The notes under the pieces were generated by a model, which worked only from the letters and a program-made list of their open reading frames with translations, had not been told where the DNA came from and ran no database searches. This document shows, piece after piece, positions 10,300 through 20,042 of a stretch of 64,000 bases of DNA. Within the stretch, counting starts at the first letter, position 1, and every line of letters starts with the position of its first letter. The translations under genes were made by a program, and so were the position numbers. The stretch is from Clostridiisalibacter paucivorans DSM 22131 (lineage in GTDB: Bacteria > Bacillota > Clostridia > Tissierellales > Clostridiisalibacteraceae): assembly GCF_000620125.1 (NCBI RefSeq), contig NZ_JHVL01000006.1, forward strand, positions 40,386 through 104,385, read 5' to 3'.

Positions 10300-10671
10300 T
10301 TATTTAGGCTGGTTATTATTTTCAGGATAATTTATATTCTTTTCTTTAAATTTTAAAAAACTTATAAAATTTTCTAAGTCCTTCAGACTACTAGTTGTTA
10401 AATTATAAATATCATCTAAAGGGAAAGCAGAGCAGTAATTATCCTCATTTTCTTTTATCCATTTATAATCCTGGAAATTAGATATACCGACTAAATAATC
10501 TAAACTGGTATTTAAAAGTTTTGCTATAATTATAGCATTTTGTAATGTAGGCATTTTTCTGCCACTTTCATAATATGATATGGTACTCTGGGTTAGGTTA
10601 AGTTGCTTTGCTAATTCATCCTGGGTTAAGCCCAAATATTCTCTTAGCTGTTTTAGCCGATGTGAAAACAT
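10300..10671 (-). CDS. XRE-family helix-turn-helix regulator
   Basis: A Cro/C1-type DNA-binding domain fills the first 65 residues (LTQDELAKQLNLTQSTISYYESG, split here across helices 2 and 3), followed by a 60-residue tail of unknown role. AGAGGT sits 7 bases before the ATG at 10671; an in-frame GTG at 10680 overlaps that site and is less likely. It is the first gene after rlmD and faces it. Proteins of this kind usually repress their own promoter or an element's excision genes, but no excision genes are seen close by. Confidence 0.85.
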   Translation of the reverse strand: MFSHRLKQLREYLGLTQDELAKQLNLTQSTISYYESGRKMPTLQNAIIIAKLLNTSLDYLVGISNFQDYKWIKENEDNYCSAFPLDDIYNLTTSSLKDLENFISFLKFKEKNINYPENNNQPK

Positions 10672-10947
10672 TAAAATCACCTCTAAATTAATTATAATAT
10701 GATTTTAATAATAAAATTAAACATATGACTTATAGAAATATTATTTGAATTATATGTCCAATAGGCATATAATTAAATTGTCTATATATTTGTTTATATG
10801 TCTTAAAATAAGTTTTAAAGCTTATATAAATATGGAACATTGGGTCTAAAGATGTTATATTTTAGTTATATGCTAGCAAAAATATAAGTTACAAATATAA
10901 CTAATACGAGGGGTTAATGATATGGATTTAAAAGATAAATTAAAATA
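10672..10947. other. Intergenic stretch, no gene seen
   Basis: AT-rich DNA between the XRE gene and the diguanylate-cyclase remnant. The only item noted is a nine-codon frame (ATG at 10922, after GAGGGG) ending at 10948, next to the remnant below. It may be the start of the same broken gene. Confidence 0.4.
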
Positions 10948-11094
10948 GTAAATTTCAGCGCTGTAGTGCTTCCAGTTAGTATAGGAATAACTGAATTTAT
11001 GAAGATGGATAGCATTGAACAATTAATAGGGCGAGCTAATGAGGCACAATATATGGAAAAAGCAAAGGGCAGAAATAATGTTCAAGTTATATAA
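10948..11094 (+). pseudogene. C-terminal remnant of a GGDEF diguanylate cyclase
   Basis: An open frame without a start codon reads VVLPVSIGITEF, then SIEQLIGRANEAQYMEKAKG, then RNNV, which is the standard end of a GGDEF domain (the last strand, and the helix before GRN). The GG(D/E)EF loop itself is missing. A nine-codon frame with its own ribosome binding site begins at 10922 in another frame, suggesting deletion plus frameshift. It lies directly upstream of three intact c-di-GMP genes, so the cluster once had a further member. Confidence 0.75.
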
Positions 11095-11125
11095 AGAAAT
11101 ATATAACTGTATAGGAGGGATTCTA

Positions 11126-12856
11126 TTGTATAGAATGTTTGATGGGTCAAATAAAGATTTTAACCTGAATTATAAATTAAAAGAACAATTATCTGATTTT
11201 TGCAAATCTCTTAATTTTGATGGTTGGAATATTTTAATGCTTAACAGAGATAAAAGATATGCTTTCGTATTCATGTCTTCAATGGAGGATTCAATAGATA
11301 GCTTAAATATACAATCTAAAGTATTCTTTGATATCTCAAAGGAAGATTCCTACCTATGTAAAGCAATTAATGAAAGTAAAATTATTATTTATGATGGAGA
11401 TTTCAAGAATGATACCCAAAAGTCTTTAAACAAATTAAATGAGGAAAATGCATCAGAAATGTATATTCCTATAAATTCCACAAGGTCTAATAATAGTATC
11501 CCTATAGCATGCATCTATTTATTTAAGAAAAGTGCAATAGATAATAATGTTAACAACTTAATTAAAAAAAATTGTATTATTTGTCAAATGGGATATATTG
11601 AATCTCTAGTTCAACTACATAATTATGAGTATGTAAATAACAGAAGATTCTTTGACATTATCCATACAATTACTGAAATAATTGGAACAAGGGAACCCTA
11701 TATGAAAAATCACCCTTATAATGTAGCATACTTAAGCAATATAATTGGGGTTGAGATGAAACTGAGTGATATTCAATTATATAAATTATATATATCATCC
11801 TTACTCCATGATGTGGGCAAGCTTTATGTCTCAGAATATATTTTAAATAAGACAGGGCAATTAACAGAGGAGGAATTGCTTGAACTACAAAACTATCCTA
11901 TTCATAGTGGTAGAATAGTTGAAGATTTAATATATGGCTACTACAATCTTGAGGGAGTTGATGAAATCGTACTAAACCATCATGAAAGATATGACGGAGC
12001 TGGTTATCCAAATGGGATTAAAGGTGATGATATCCCCTTAGAAAGTAGAATTATTTCCATTGCAGATGCAGTTGATGCAATGCTTTGTGAACGAAGTTAT
12101 AAAAAGCCAAAAACAATAAGTGAAGCTATACAAGACCTTAAAAAGAATAGGGGTAGTCAATTTGACCCACAAATTACAGATATAATGATAAATAGATTAA
12201 TACGAAGACAAGAGGATAGGGAAAAGCTCTTGGAAGAACCAGTTATAAGTGGTACCATAGAATTTTTAACAGAAACAGAGTCATATCAACTACAGGGAAC
12301 CCTAATTAAAACTGAATTTGCCTATAGATTTAAGGTAAGTAAATATGACCAACACCTACTAAAACAAGTATCTGATCCTTCAGATATTAAAAAGGTTAGC
12401 TTCCACACAGAGGTTACTGGAATCATTTTTGAATATGGTGCTACAATTATGGAGATAAAAGAAGCAGAGGTATATATTTCAAAGCTTACACCAAAGGTTA
12501 CAAAGAATGCCTTTAGTTTACCCTGGTTACTAGATGGGATTATAAGGTTTAAAAATAACACTGTACTTAAAATTACTATAAATAAGGTAGGTGGTAATTA
12601 TCTTGACTTCTATATACTAGACGAAGATTATAGTGATGTTAAGATATTTGATGATGTAAATATGGTAAGAATAAAATTTGAAGAAGAAGATATAATAGTT
12701 TCCGGGAAAATAGATAAAAAAATAAAGCTAGGAAGAAAATTGCACTGTACCTTTATTTACTTAAATATTCTGGAAAGCACAAGAGATACTATTTTCAAGC
12801 ATATATTTAGTAAACAAACTGCTTTTACTAGAAATCTTAATAATATGCTTAAATAA
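11126..12856 (+). CDS. HD-GYP phosphodiesterase with GAF-like N terminus and PilZ-like C terminus
   Basis: HD-GYP proteins hydrolyse c-di-GMP. The catalytic domain carries HDVGK at residues 228-232 and HHERYDGAGYP from residue 285, so all metal ligands look intact. The first 180 residues resemble a GAF-type sensor. The last 180 resemble PilZ-type c-di-GMP-binding modules, ending in a NILESTRDTIFKHIF segment. TTG at 11126 has GGAGGG six bases upstream; the frame is open further up but without a ribosome site. Combining hydrolysis with possible c-di-GMP binding would allow feedback control, which is inference. Confidence 0.82.
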   Translation: MYRMFDGSNKDFNLNYKLKEQLSDFCKSLNFDGWNILMLNRDKRYAFVFMSSMEDSIDSLNIQSKVFFDISKEDSYLCKAINESKIIIYDGDFKNDTQKSLNKLNEENASEMYIPINSTRSNNSIPIACIYLFKKSAIDNNVNNLIKKNCIICQMGYIESLVQLHNYEYVNNRRFFDIIHTITEIIGTREPYMKNHPYNVAYLSNIIGVEMKLSDIQLYKLYISSLLHDVGKLYVSEYILNKTGQLTEEELLELQNYPIHSGRIVEDLIYGYYNLEGVDEIVLNHHERYDGAGYPNGIKGDDIPLESRIISIADAVDAMLCERSYKKPKTISEAIQDLKKNRGSQFDPQITDIMINRLIRRQEDREKLLEEPVISGTIEFLTETESYQLQGTLIKTEFAYRFKVSKYDQHLLKQVSDPSDIKKVSFHTEVTGIIFEYGATIMEIKEAEVYISKLTPKVTKNAFSLPWLLDGIIRFKNNTVLKITINKVGGNYLDFYILDEDYSDVKIFDDVNMVRIKFEEEDIIVSGKIDKKIKLGRKLHCTFIYLNILESTRDTIFKHIFSKQTAFTRNLNNMLK

Positions 12857-13056
12857 TATGGTTAATTGGTCTTTGAATGTCTATTATTACTTGGAAAAGC
12901 CTGTATGTTTATCTATAAATTATAAGGGGTTTATAATAGTAAAGCATCTAATCATCTCAAATCCATTATAATAGTATTTTATTGTATATTTATGCTATAT
13001 TATAATAGGTTAAATTCAGTATAATGATGAATTATACTGAATTAGGGGGGAGAGAG

Positions 13057-15321
13057 TTGAAATTTAATAAAAAGTTTAAAAATATTAAATCAAAAGCCAT
13101 TTTTATTCCACTAATAATAGTATTAATGTTAAGTATTATTGCTAGTGGTATTATTAATGGAATAAAAAAATCACAATACAATAATTTAAAAACGGAGTCG
13201 TTAATTTTTGCTAAAAATCACTCCCATAGTTTAAGTAAAGTCATTGAAGCAAATGAAATTATCAATAGGTTACTTGAAGAAAAGTTACAAATTTCCAGTA
13301 GAACAATAACTTTTTACGATGGGGAATTTAGTAATAATTTACTTAATGAAATGGCTCAAAATTTAAAAATAGATAAAATATATTACTATAGCTCAGAAGG
13401 TAAAATAATATATTCTAGCGATGCAAACTATATAGGGTGGAAGGTATATGAGGGGCATCCAGTTTATGAATTTATGAACAGTAAAAATGAAAATCTTGTA
13501 GAAGACATAAGAAGGGATACGGAATCAGAATTTTATTATAAATACGCTTATTTTAGATTGCCACATAACGGTTTTATCCAGGTAGGTATTTCGGCTGATA
13601 AAATACACGATTTTCTCGAAAACTTTGATGTACAAGATGTACTTGAAAATCTAAAAGAAAATACAAAGGCTGTTGAGATTTGTTTAATTGATAATAATTT
13701 TAAAATTATAAGCAGCACTAATCTGGAGATTATTGGACAAGAGATAGTTGATGATAAAGTTAGAGAGATGATTTTAAAAAACAATGAATACAGCCAGATA
13801 GATAGTACTGGTGATGAGAATGTATACGATATCTATGTACCAGTAGATTATAATAATGATAGGATAGGTACTCTTCACTTTACTAAATCCTTAAAAGAGA
13901 TGGAGGACTTTGTAAAATCAATAAATGTGGTATGGAAGATAAGCATTTTTGTAATATTCATTTCTATGGCATATATAATTTTTTATATATATTACGAAAA
14001 TAAGCAATTAATAAAGTTAGCTTACTATGATTCACTAACAGATCTACCTAATAAAAAATACCTAATAGATCATTTGACAGAGGATATTGGAAAAGATAAA
14101 GATTATAACAGAGCAATATTACTAATCAACTGTATTGATTTTAAGTCTGTCAATTTACTATCTGGTTACCAATATGGCGATAAGGTCCTAAAGAAAATGT
14201 CTATTGAAATAAAAAAGATTCTAGATTCAAATCATATGGCATTTAGATTTACAGCTGATAGGTTTGTAGTCTATGTAAACAATTATCAAGATAAGGATGA
14301 ATTAATCTTACTATCAAAAAGGATTGAAAGTGCACTAAAGGGAATTTCCATAATTGAAAGTAAATATATAGATATACAAATTGGAATCGTTGAAATAAAC
14401 AACAACTACGAAGATGTGGATCAAATATTAAAGGATGTTTCCATTGCTTTAAATCATATTAATGATAATGATAATAATTATATATTCTTTAATAGTGAAA
14501 TGGAGAAGATAATTACACGGGAGAATTATATAGAAGGAGAACTCAGAAAATCTCTTGCTCAAGAAAATACTGAAAAGATATATTTGGAATATCAGCCTCA
14601 GGTAGAATTAAAAACTAATAGAGTCATTGGATTTGAAGCATTAGCACGTATGAAGACTGAGAAGCTTGGATTTATTTCTCCACTAGAGTTTATTGATGTA
14701 GCTGAAAGAAAACATTTGATTGCACCACTGGGTGACTTTATTCTTAAAAAAGCCTGTAGTTTTTTAAAAAGATTAAATATGGATGGGTATAAAGAAGTTA
14801 AGGTTGCAGTTAATGTTTCAGGTATTCAATTATTACGTGATGATTTTAATATCAGCGTAGAGAATACTATAAACAAAGCAGGAATAAATGGGTCAAACTT
14901 AGAACTAGAAATAACTGAATCAATATTAGTTAAAAACTTTGATTTGATAAATGAGAAACTTGAAAAATTAAGAGGAATGGGTATAACAATTGCACTAGAT
15001 GACTTTGGCACAGGATATTCATCATTTGCCCGCCTTAGGGAGTTAAATATTGATTTAGTAAAAATTGATAAACTATTTATTGATGGGATAATTTGCAGAA
15101 AATATAATGAGCTAATCACTGGGGATATTATTTCCATGTCTCATAAAATCGGACTAGCTGTTGTGGCTGAGGGTGTGGAGGTTGAAGAACAGAAGCAATA
15201 CCTAATTGACTATAACTGTGATTTCATGCAAGGATACTTATTTAGTAGACCCCTTGCAGAGGAGAATGCTTTGCAAATTTTACAAGATAATATGAACAAA
15301 TTATCTAAAAAAGATGGTTAA
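13057..15321 (+). CDS. Membrane GGDEF-EAL protein, degenerate GGDEF and intact EAL
   Basis: About 754 residues. A transmembrane segment near residues 12-31, an extracytoplasmic sensor of dCACHE type (about 35-285) and a second membrane segment near 290-312 precede the GGDEF and EAL domains. The GGDEF loop reads F-T-A-D-R-F (about 398-403), so cyclase activity is unlikely. The EAL motif at 527 (GFEALARM), LDDFGTGYSS and VVAEGVE are complete, so the protein should be a c-di-GMP phosphodiesterase. TTG at 13057 follows GGGGGGAGAG. The next gene starts 10 bases downstream. Confidence 0.85.
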   Translation: MKFNKKFKNIKSKAIFIPLIIVLMLSIIASGIINGIKKSQYNNLKTESLIFAKNHSHSLSKVIEANEIINRLLEEKLQISSRTITFYDGEFSNNLLNEMAQNLKIDKIYYYSSEGKIIYSSDANYIGWKVYEGHPVYEFMNSKNENLVEDIRRDTESEFYYKYAYFRLPHNGFIQVGISADKIHDFLENFDVQDVLENLKENTKAVEICLIDNNFKIISSTNLEIIGQEIVDDKVREMILKNNEYSQIDSTGDENVYDIYVPVDYNNDRIGTLHFTKSLKEMEDFVKSINVVWKISIFVIFISMAYIIFYIYYENKQLIKLAYYDSLTDLPNKKYLIDHLTEDIGKDKDYNRAILLINCIDFKSVNLLSGYQYGDKVLKKMSIEIKKILDSNHMAFRFTADRFVVYVNNYQDKDELILLSKRIESALKGISIIESKYIDIQIGIVEINNNYEDVDQILKDVSIALNHINDNDNNYIFFNSEMEKIITRENYIEGELRKSLAQENTEKIYLEYQPQVELKTNRVIGFEALARMKTEKLGFISPLEFIDVAERKHLIAPLGDFILKKACSFLKRLNMDGYKEVKVAVNVSGIQLLRDDFNISVENTINKAGINGSNLELEITESILVKNFDLINEKLEKLRGMGITIALDDFGTGYSSFARLRELNIDLVKIDKLFIDGIICRKYNELITGDIISMSHKIGLAVVAEGVEVEEQKQYLIDYNCDFMQGYLFSRPLAEENALQILQDNMNKLSKKDG

Positions 15322-15330
15322 AGATAAGAT

Positions 15331-16845
15331 ATGAGATACCATGAATTTATTATCATTTCTATGTTAATTTATAGCACAATAATCTCTTTGATGTACAGAA
15401 GTTTAAAGTTTAAAACGAAAAAGGTTCCAAATTTAGAAGAGCTGAGGGATAGTAAGGAGAAATTAGAGCTTATACTAAACTCTACAGCTGAAGCAATATA
15501 TGAGATTGATGATAAAGGGAATTGTACTTTTTGCAATAGGCGTTGTTTAGAAATCCTTGGATACTATGACCATAGTGATCTTCTAGGTAAGAACATGCAT
15601 ACTCAGATTCATCATAGTTATAAAGATGGTAGTCCTATGTTTATAAAGGATTGTAAAATCATTGAATCTTTGAAGACAGGTATAGGAGCACATTCGGATG
15701 ATGAGGTTTTTTGGACATCAGATGGAAAATTTTTTGATGTAGAATATCGTTCTTACCCCAAATTAAAAGATAGAGAGGTTATTGGTGCTGTAGTAACCTT
15801 TGTTGATATAACAGAGGAGAAAAAGACGCGGGAGGAAATAATTTATTTAAGTTGTCACGATCCACTGACAGGCCTTTATAATAGGATGTTTTTTGAAACT
15901 GAACTGAAACGTTTAGATACTGAAAGGAATTTACCTATATCTGTTATTGTTGGGGATGCTAATAATCTAAAGCTTACTAATGATGTATTTGGGCATTCTG
16001 TTGGTGATGAACTATTAAAGAAGATATCAGAAGTATTTAAAGGGGTTTGTAGGTCTGATGATATTATAGCACGTATAGGTGGGGATGAATTTGTAATCCT
16101 TTTACCAAATACAGAGGCAAGGGCTGCAGAAAAGATTATTAAAAGGATAAAAGATGAAATTTCTAAGGAAGAAATTATGGCTATTAAAACAAGTATATCA
16201 ATGGGGACTAGCACTAGGGAAAATATCGGCCAGGATATTTTAAATGTATTAGAGGATGCTGAAAATAAAATGTATTACGATAAAACAATTAATAGTAAAA
16301 ATAACAATATAGATCAGATAAGAGGAATAATAGATTCATTACATGAAAATTATCCTAGAGAAAAAATACACTCTAAGAATGTTAGCAGGTTAAGTCAAGC
16401 TATAGGTAGAGCAATGAATCTATCTAAAGAAGAAACGAGGAAACTACAAGACGCAGGATACTTGCATGACATAGGTAAATTAGTTTTAGATGATAGGATA
16501 ATTGGAAATGGGCCAGTTACTGAAAAAGAGATTCGAGAGTACAAGCGGCATTCTGTTGTAGGCTATAGAATTTTAAATTCATTTGATAAGACTTTAGATT
16601 TAGCCAATGTTGTTTTAGCACACCATGAACATTGGGATGGATCAGGATTTCCCAAAGGATTGAAGGGTAATGAAATTCCATTGTTAGCTAGAATCATTGC
16701 AGTAGCAGAGGGCTACGATTCAAAAACAAATGAAATGAATAAAATTATTATGAAGAAAGAGGATGCTATAGACTATATTAAAAAAGAGTCAGGTATAAAG
16801 TTTGACCCATATATTGTAGATATTTTTATAAAAAGTATAAAGTAA
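15331..16845 (+). CDS. PAS-GGDEF-HD-GYP signalling protein
   Basis: Both halves of c-di-GMP turnover in one 504-residue chain. A membrane anchor (about 5-22) is followed by a PAS domain (about 45-160), a GGDEF domain with the intact loop RIGGDEF (250-254), and an HD-GYP domain with HDIGK near 379 and HHEHWDGSGFP further on (F replaces Y of the GYP triplet). It follows the EAL protein by 10 bases and has only a weak ribosome site, which suggests translational coupling. Which activity dominates cannot be read from sequence. Confidence 0.84.
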   Translation: MRYHEFIIISMLIYSTIISLMYRSLKFKTKKVPNLEELRDSKEKLELILNSTAEAIYEIDDKGNCTFCNRRCLEILGYYDHSDLLGKNMHTQIHHSYKDGSPMFIKDCKIIESLKTGIGAHSDDEVFWTSDGKFFDVEYRSYPKLKDREVIGAVVTFVDITEEKKTREEIIYLSCHDPLTGLYNRMFFETELKRLDTERNLPISVIVGDANNLKLTNDVFGHSVGDELLKKISEVFKGVCRSDDIIARIGGDEFVILLPNTEARAAEKIIKRIKDEISKEEIMAIKTSISMGTSTRENIGQDILNVLEDAENKMYYDKTINSKNNNIDQIRGIIDSLHENYPREKIHSKNVSRLSQAIGRAMNLSKEETRKLQDAGYLHDIGKLVLDDRIIGNGPVTEKEIREYKRHSVVGYRILNSFDKTLDLANVVLAHHEHWDGSGFPKGLKGNEIPLLARIIAVAEGYDSKTNEMNKIIMKKEDAIDYIKKESGIKFDPYIVDIFIKSIK

Positions 16846-16935
16846 CAATTACAAGTTCAATGATGAGTAAAAAAACTAACATATTTAAGCTATAGTCAAG
16901 AAATAAGCTGTAGTTAAAAAAACAGAGGGTATAAC

Positions 16936-16985
16936 GAGGGCAAAGTTGAGGTCATGAAAGACCAAATAAACTTTGCTCTTTTTTG
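16936..16985 (+). terminator. Terminator-like hairpin ahead of an ArdA-module relic
   Basis: GGGCAAAGTT pairs with AACTTTGCTC, with an inner GGTC/GACC helix, and the structure ends in a run of T. It lies 33 bases before the ATG at 17018. The same placement recurs before several conjugation genes further right. Confidence 0.6.
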
Positions 16986-17017
16986 TGCCTAAAAACAGAA
17001 AGGAAGGATTGAGATCA

Positions 17018-17128
17018 ATGTCAAAATTCTTTATGTATGAAACATCCTTGGAGGGGATAGAGCAAGTGGCCGTAGAATTCACCAATTATGCCTCCTTACA
17101 GTCACATTCTTGGGAATTCCTGACATGA
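17018..17128 (+). pseudogene. Truncated copy of the conjugative-element gene at 21595
   Basis: The first 16 codons (MSKFFMYETSLEGIEQ) match the start of the 229-residue protein encoded at 21595 almost exactly, and the upstream bases (CCTAAAAACAGAAAG) match as well. After that the frame diverges and stops at codon 37. It is a decayed paralogue and marks this part as old conjugative-element DNA. Confidence 0.8.
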
Positions 17129-17186
17129 GACCTAATCCTATTTATTTCATAAATAGGATTAGGGTTTCAAAGGCTATGGTAGACAT

Positions 17187-17531
17187 ATGATTTGTGGATC
17201 AGGACATTTTGAATATGACCATAATCTAGAAGAGTATATTGATTTTAAAAGATATGGACAAGTAAAAATGAATAATGAAATTGGAACCTTCGCAGACAAG
17301 GGATATATTATCTACAACGGTTACAATCAAAAGTTATCAAACAAACTATCAGAAAATCTTGGTATGGAGATGCCTGAAATAAAAGAGCAAAAGATAATTA
17401 AACTATATATGCCCTTAACTGTTACAATCTATGATATTGAAAATGATTATGGCTATAGAGAAACCTTAAATGAAACTTTGGAATTAGGAAACTATGCAAT
17501 AGTTGATTATATTCACGAGGTCTTGGTCTAA
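17187..17531 (+). CDS. ArdA-like antirestriction fragment fused to a second small domain (probably relic)
   Basis: Residues 12-45 (LEEYIDFKRYGQ, then NNEIGTFADKGYI) resemble the part of ArdA antirestriction proteins that mimics DNA. The end (about 70-114, with LYMPLTVTIYDIENDYG) looks like a separate small domain also found in Tn1549-type elements. No good ribosome site precedes the ATG, and the ArdA N terminus is missing, so the gene is probably cut at its 5' side. ArdA proteins protect incoming DNA from type I restriction. The family call is from general resemblance. Confidence 0.45.
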   Translation: MICGSGHFEYDHNLEEYIDFKRYGQVKMNNEIGTFADKGYIIYNGYNQKLSNKLSENLGMEMPEIKEQKIIKLYMPLTVTIYDIENDYGYRETLNETLELGNYAIVDYIHEVLV

Positions 17532-17628
17532 TATCTGAATAAAATAATTTAAAGAATTTTTTATTGTTAGAAACATTAAGGTTTAATAGGGTATAATAAT
17601 GTTATAGGCAAAGAATGGAGGGATTGTT

Positions 17629-17676
17629 ATGGAACATGTTCAGAATGCACATTTAGAAAGTGAAGATTCAGAATGA
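17629..17676 (+). pseudogene. 15-codon remnant in the antitoxin position
   Basis: ATGGAGGGATTG provides a good ribosome site for an ATG at 17629. The frame encodes only 15 residues (MEHVQNAHLESEDSE) and its TGA overlaps the ATG of the PIN toxin. In related loci this slot holds an antitoxin of roughly 80 residues (UPF0175 type with DUF3368 toxins). It looks like an internal deletion that kept only the two ends of the gene. Confidence 0.5.
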
Positions 17677-18161
17677 TTGTCATTTCAGATACTACCCCAT
17701 TAATTTATTTAATGAAAATTGAATCCTTAAATATATTAGAGAAAATGTACAAGGAAATTATTATCCCAAAGGCAGTTGATGATGAATTAATTATTAATAT
17801 GGACTATCAAAGTGAGATAGATATTATTCAAAACTGCAGATTTCTTCAAACAAAAATAGTAAAAGAAGATTTATCGGTGGCTCTTTTGCAAAAACAATTG
17901 AAATTAGATCTAGGTGAAAGCGAAGCAATAGTTTTAGCAAATAATATTGATGCAGACTTGATTATTATAGATGAGAGAAAAGCAAGAAGAATAGCAAAAG
18001 ATATAGGTCTAAATGTAACTGGTAATTTAGGAATATTAGTTGAAGCAAAGCAGCGTGGATTAGTCAAGGAATTAAAACCTTTATTAGATAAACTTATAAA
18101 AAATGATATTAGAATTGGTAAAAAGTTATACCAGGATATTCTAGAGCTAGTAAATGAATAG
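17673..18161 (+). CDS. DUF3368 PIN-domain toxin-like nuclease
   Basis: A 162-residue PIN-like protein. The acidic positions are in place: ISDTTPLIYL at the N terminus, LGESEAIVLA in the middle, and LIIIDERKARRIA followed by VTGNLGIL. DUF3368 proteins are usually toxins of type II toxin-antitoxin pairs and cut RNA. The ATG overlaps the stop of a 15-codon remnant, so a full antitoxin is absent. Either the toxin is inactive, an antitoxin sits elsewhere, or the short peptide is only a translational coupler. Confidence 0.78.
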   Translation: MIVISDTTPLIYLMKIESLNILEKMYKEIIIPKAVDDELIINMDYQSEIDIIQNCRFLQTKIVKEDLSVALLQKQLKLDLGESEAIVLANNIDADLIIIDERKARRIAKDIGLNVTGNLGILVEAKQRGLVKELKPLLDKLIKNDIRIGKKLYQDILELVNE

Positions 18162-18203
18162 TCTCCATTATTTTACAAGAAAAATAATTGAATAAATTGT
18201 AAT

Positions 18204-18250
18204 AAACAAAGTCTTCAAGATATTAATTTATTTTGAAGGTTTTGTTGTTT
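18204..18250 (+). terminator. Intrinsic terminator after the PIN gene
   Basis: AACAAAGTCTTCAA pairs with TTGAAGGTTTTGTT (some G-U pairs) around an AT loop, ending in T. Confidence 0.75.
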
Positions 18251-18266
18251 GTAATTTGGTAATATA

Positions 18267-18483
18267 ACTTGCCACCAAGGGGATAGCAGATATTTACAAT
18301 ATCTTTATTGACCTCTCAAGGCACGTTGAGAGTATAATTCTGATGACGTATTGTGGTTCAGAAGAGAAATGATAGAGATTGACCACAACATATAGTGGGT
18401 TGAGGGTGAAAATTGGGTCAAAAATCGGTGGAAAAACACCGTTTTTTGACCCTTTAAAATAGGCCATTTGACAGATGACATTG
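18267..18483. repeat. Second RlmD C-terminal tail plus 148-bp repeat copy B
   Basis: From 18322 the frame reads HVESIILMTYCGSEEK then stop, matching the end of the intact rlmD (HVEAAILMTYCGLGKE). From 18336 to 18483 the DNA matches copy A, including the GGGTCAAAAA hairpin (18415-18452). The bases before the tail (18267-18321) instead resemble those before the third tail near 25.7 kb, sharing CCACCAAGG and ATCTTTATTG and CTCTCAAGGCA. This is what a junction between an integrated element and a displaced rlmD end would look like. Confidence 0.8.
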
Positions 18484-18918
18484 AGGAATTAGAGAATTGA
18501 TAAGATAAAAGCGACAAATAGGGTTGTAAAGGGTAATTTAATAACCCAATTTATAAAGAATGTATATTATTTAATTGTGATGTATAGCACCAATGTCTAT
18601 TCACAATGAGGCTAACTAAAAGTAAAGTGACCTAAGAATGAAGTTAAGTTTAAAAAAATATATACATTAATATGTAATTTTTAATAGATGAATATGTTGG
18701 CTTACCTTATTGAATTATAATCTAAGTCTGTAAAATATAACAAGAGACTCTATGTAAGATGTAACTATGTTATTTTGATAATTTTTTCTTCAAACATTTT
18801 CATAATCTAGTTATATAATTTATGAAAAACACTCCATAAGTGCTATAATACTACCTTATATTTTCTATAATTTTTAGAATATATAATATTTATTCTATTT
18901 CTTCTAACAGCTTAAATT
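18484..18918. other. 435-bp stretch, no gene seen
   Basis: Very AT-rich DNA with no frame of coding quality, no repeat shared with other parts of the window and no clear hairpin. It ends at the regulatory region of the marR-type gene. Confidence 0.5.
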
Positions 18919-18982
18919 TTGTTGCAAGTGCAACAAGGTTGTGGTAAAATTTATTTATAAATTTTTATTGTATTTGCAACAA
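18919..18982 (+). promoter_or_regulatory. MarR-type operators overlapping a promoter
   Basis: An 8-bp perfect palindrome TTGTTGCA-AG-TGCAACAA spans 18919-18936. A related half-site (TTGCAACAA) ends at 18982. TTGCAA at 18922-18927 and TAAAAT at 18945-18950 form a 17-spaced promoter whose -35 box lies inside the palindrome. Autorepression by the MarR protein at 19006 would fit. Confidence 0.65.
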
Positions 18983-19005
18983 AATATATTTTAAAGGGGT
19001 TTATT

Positions 19006-19458
19006 ATGACAGAAATTCTTCGTGAGATAGGAATGATAGCAAGGGCATTAGATTCTATAAGTAATATAGAATTTAAAGAATATGACCTTACAAAAGGGCA
19101 GTATTTGTACCTTGTGAGAATATATGAAAATCCAGGAATAATTCAAGAAAAATTATCTGATATGATAAAAGTAGATAGAACAACAGTATCCCGTGCCTTA
19201 AAGAAATTGGAGGTTAATGGATTTATTGAAAAGAAGGCAGATAAGACTAATAAAAAAATCAATAAACTTTTTCCAACAGAGAAGGGTGAAAATACTTATC
19301 ATTTTATTAAAAGAGAACATGACTATTCCAATACTGTAGCATTAGAAGGATTTTCAGAAGAGGAAATGGAAATAATCTCTAACCTTCTTCAAAGAGTAAG
19401 AAAAAACATAGAAAAAGATTGGGATTTTGTGAAAAAAGGAAACAAAAGAAATTATTGA
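19006..19458 (+). CDS. MarR-family transcriptional regulator
   Basis: A 150-residue winged-helix regulator. The recognition helix region is IQEKLSDMIKVDRTTVSRAL and the wing follows with EKKADKTNKKINKLFPTEKG, both typical of MarR. These dimers bind palindromes and let go on ligand binding. A GNAT acetyltransferase starts 26 bases downstream and a B3/B4-domain gene follows, so the regulator probably controls this small operon as well as itself. Confidence 0.92.
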   Translation: MTEILREIGMIARALDSISNIEFKEYDLTKGQYLYLVRIYENPGIIQEKLSDMIKVDRTTVSRALKKLEVNGFIEKKADKTNKKINKLFPTEKGENTYHFIKREHDYSNTVALEGFSEEEMEIISNLLQRVRKNIEKDWDFVKKGNKRNY

Positions 19459-19483
19459 TTATACAAAGGGGTGATTTAATTAA

Positions 19484-20002
<519 letters not shown>

Positions 20003-20042
20003 TTTAATGGAGTTACTATTTACTTTAAGGAGGTATATTTAA

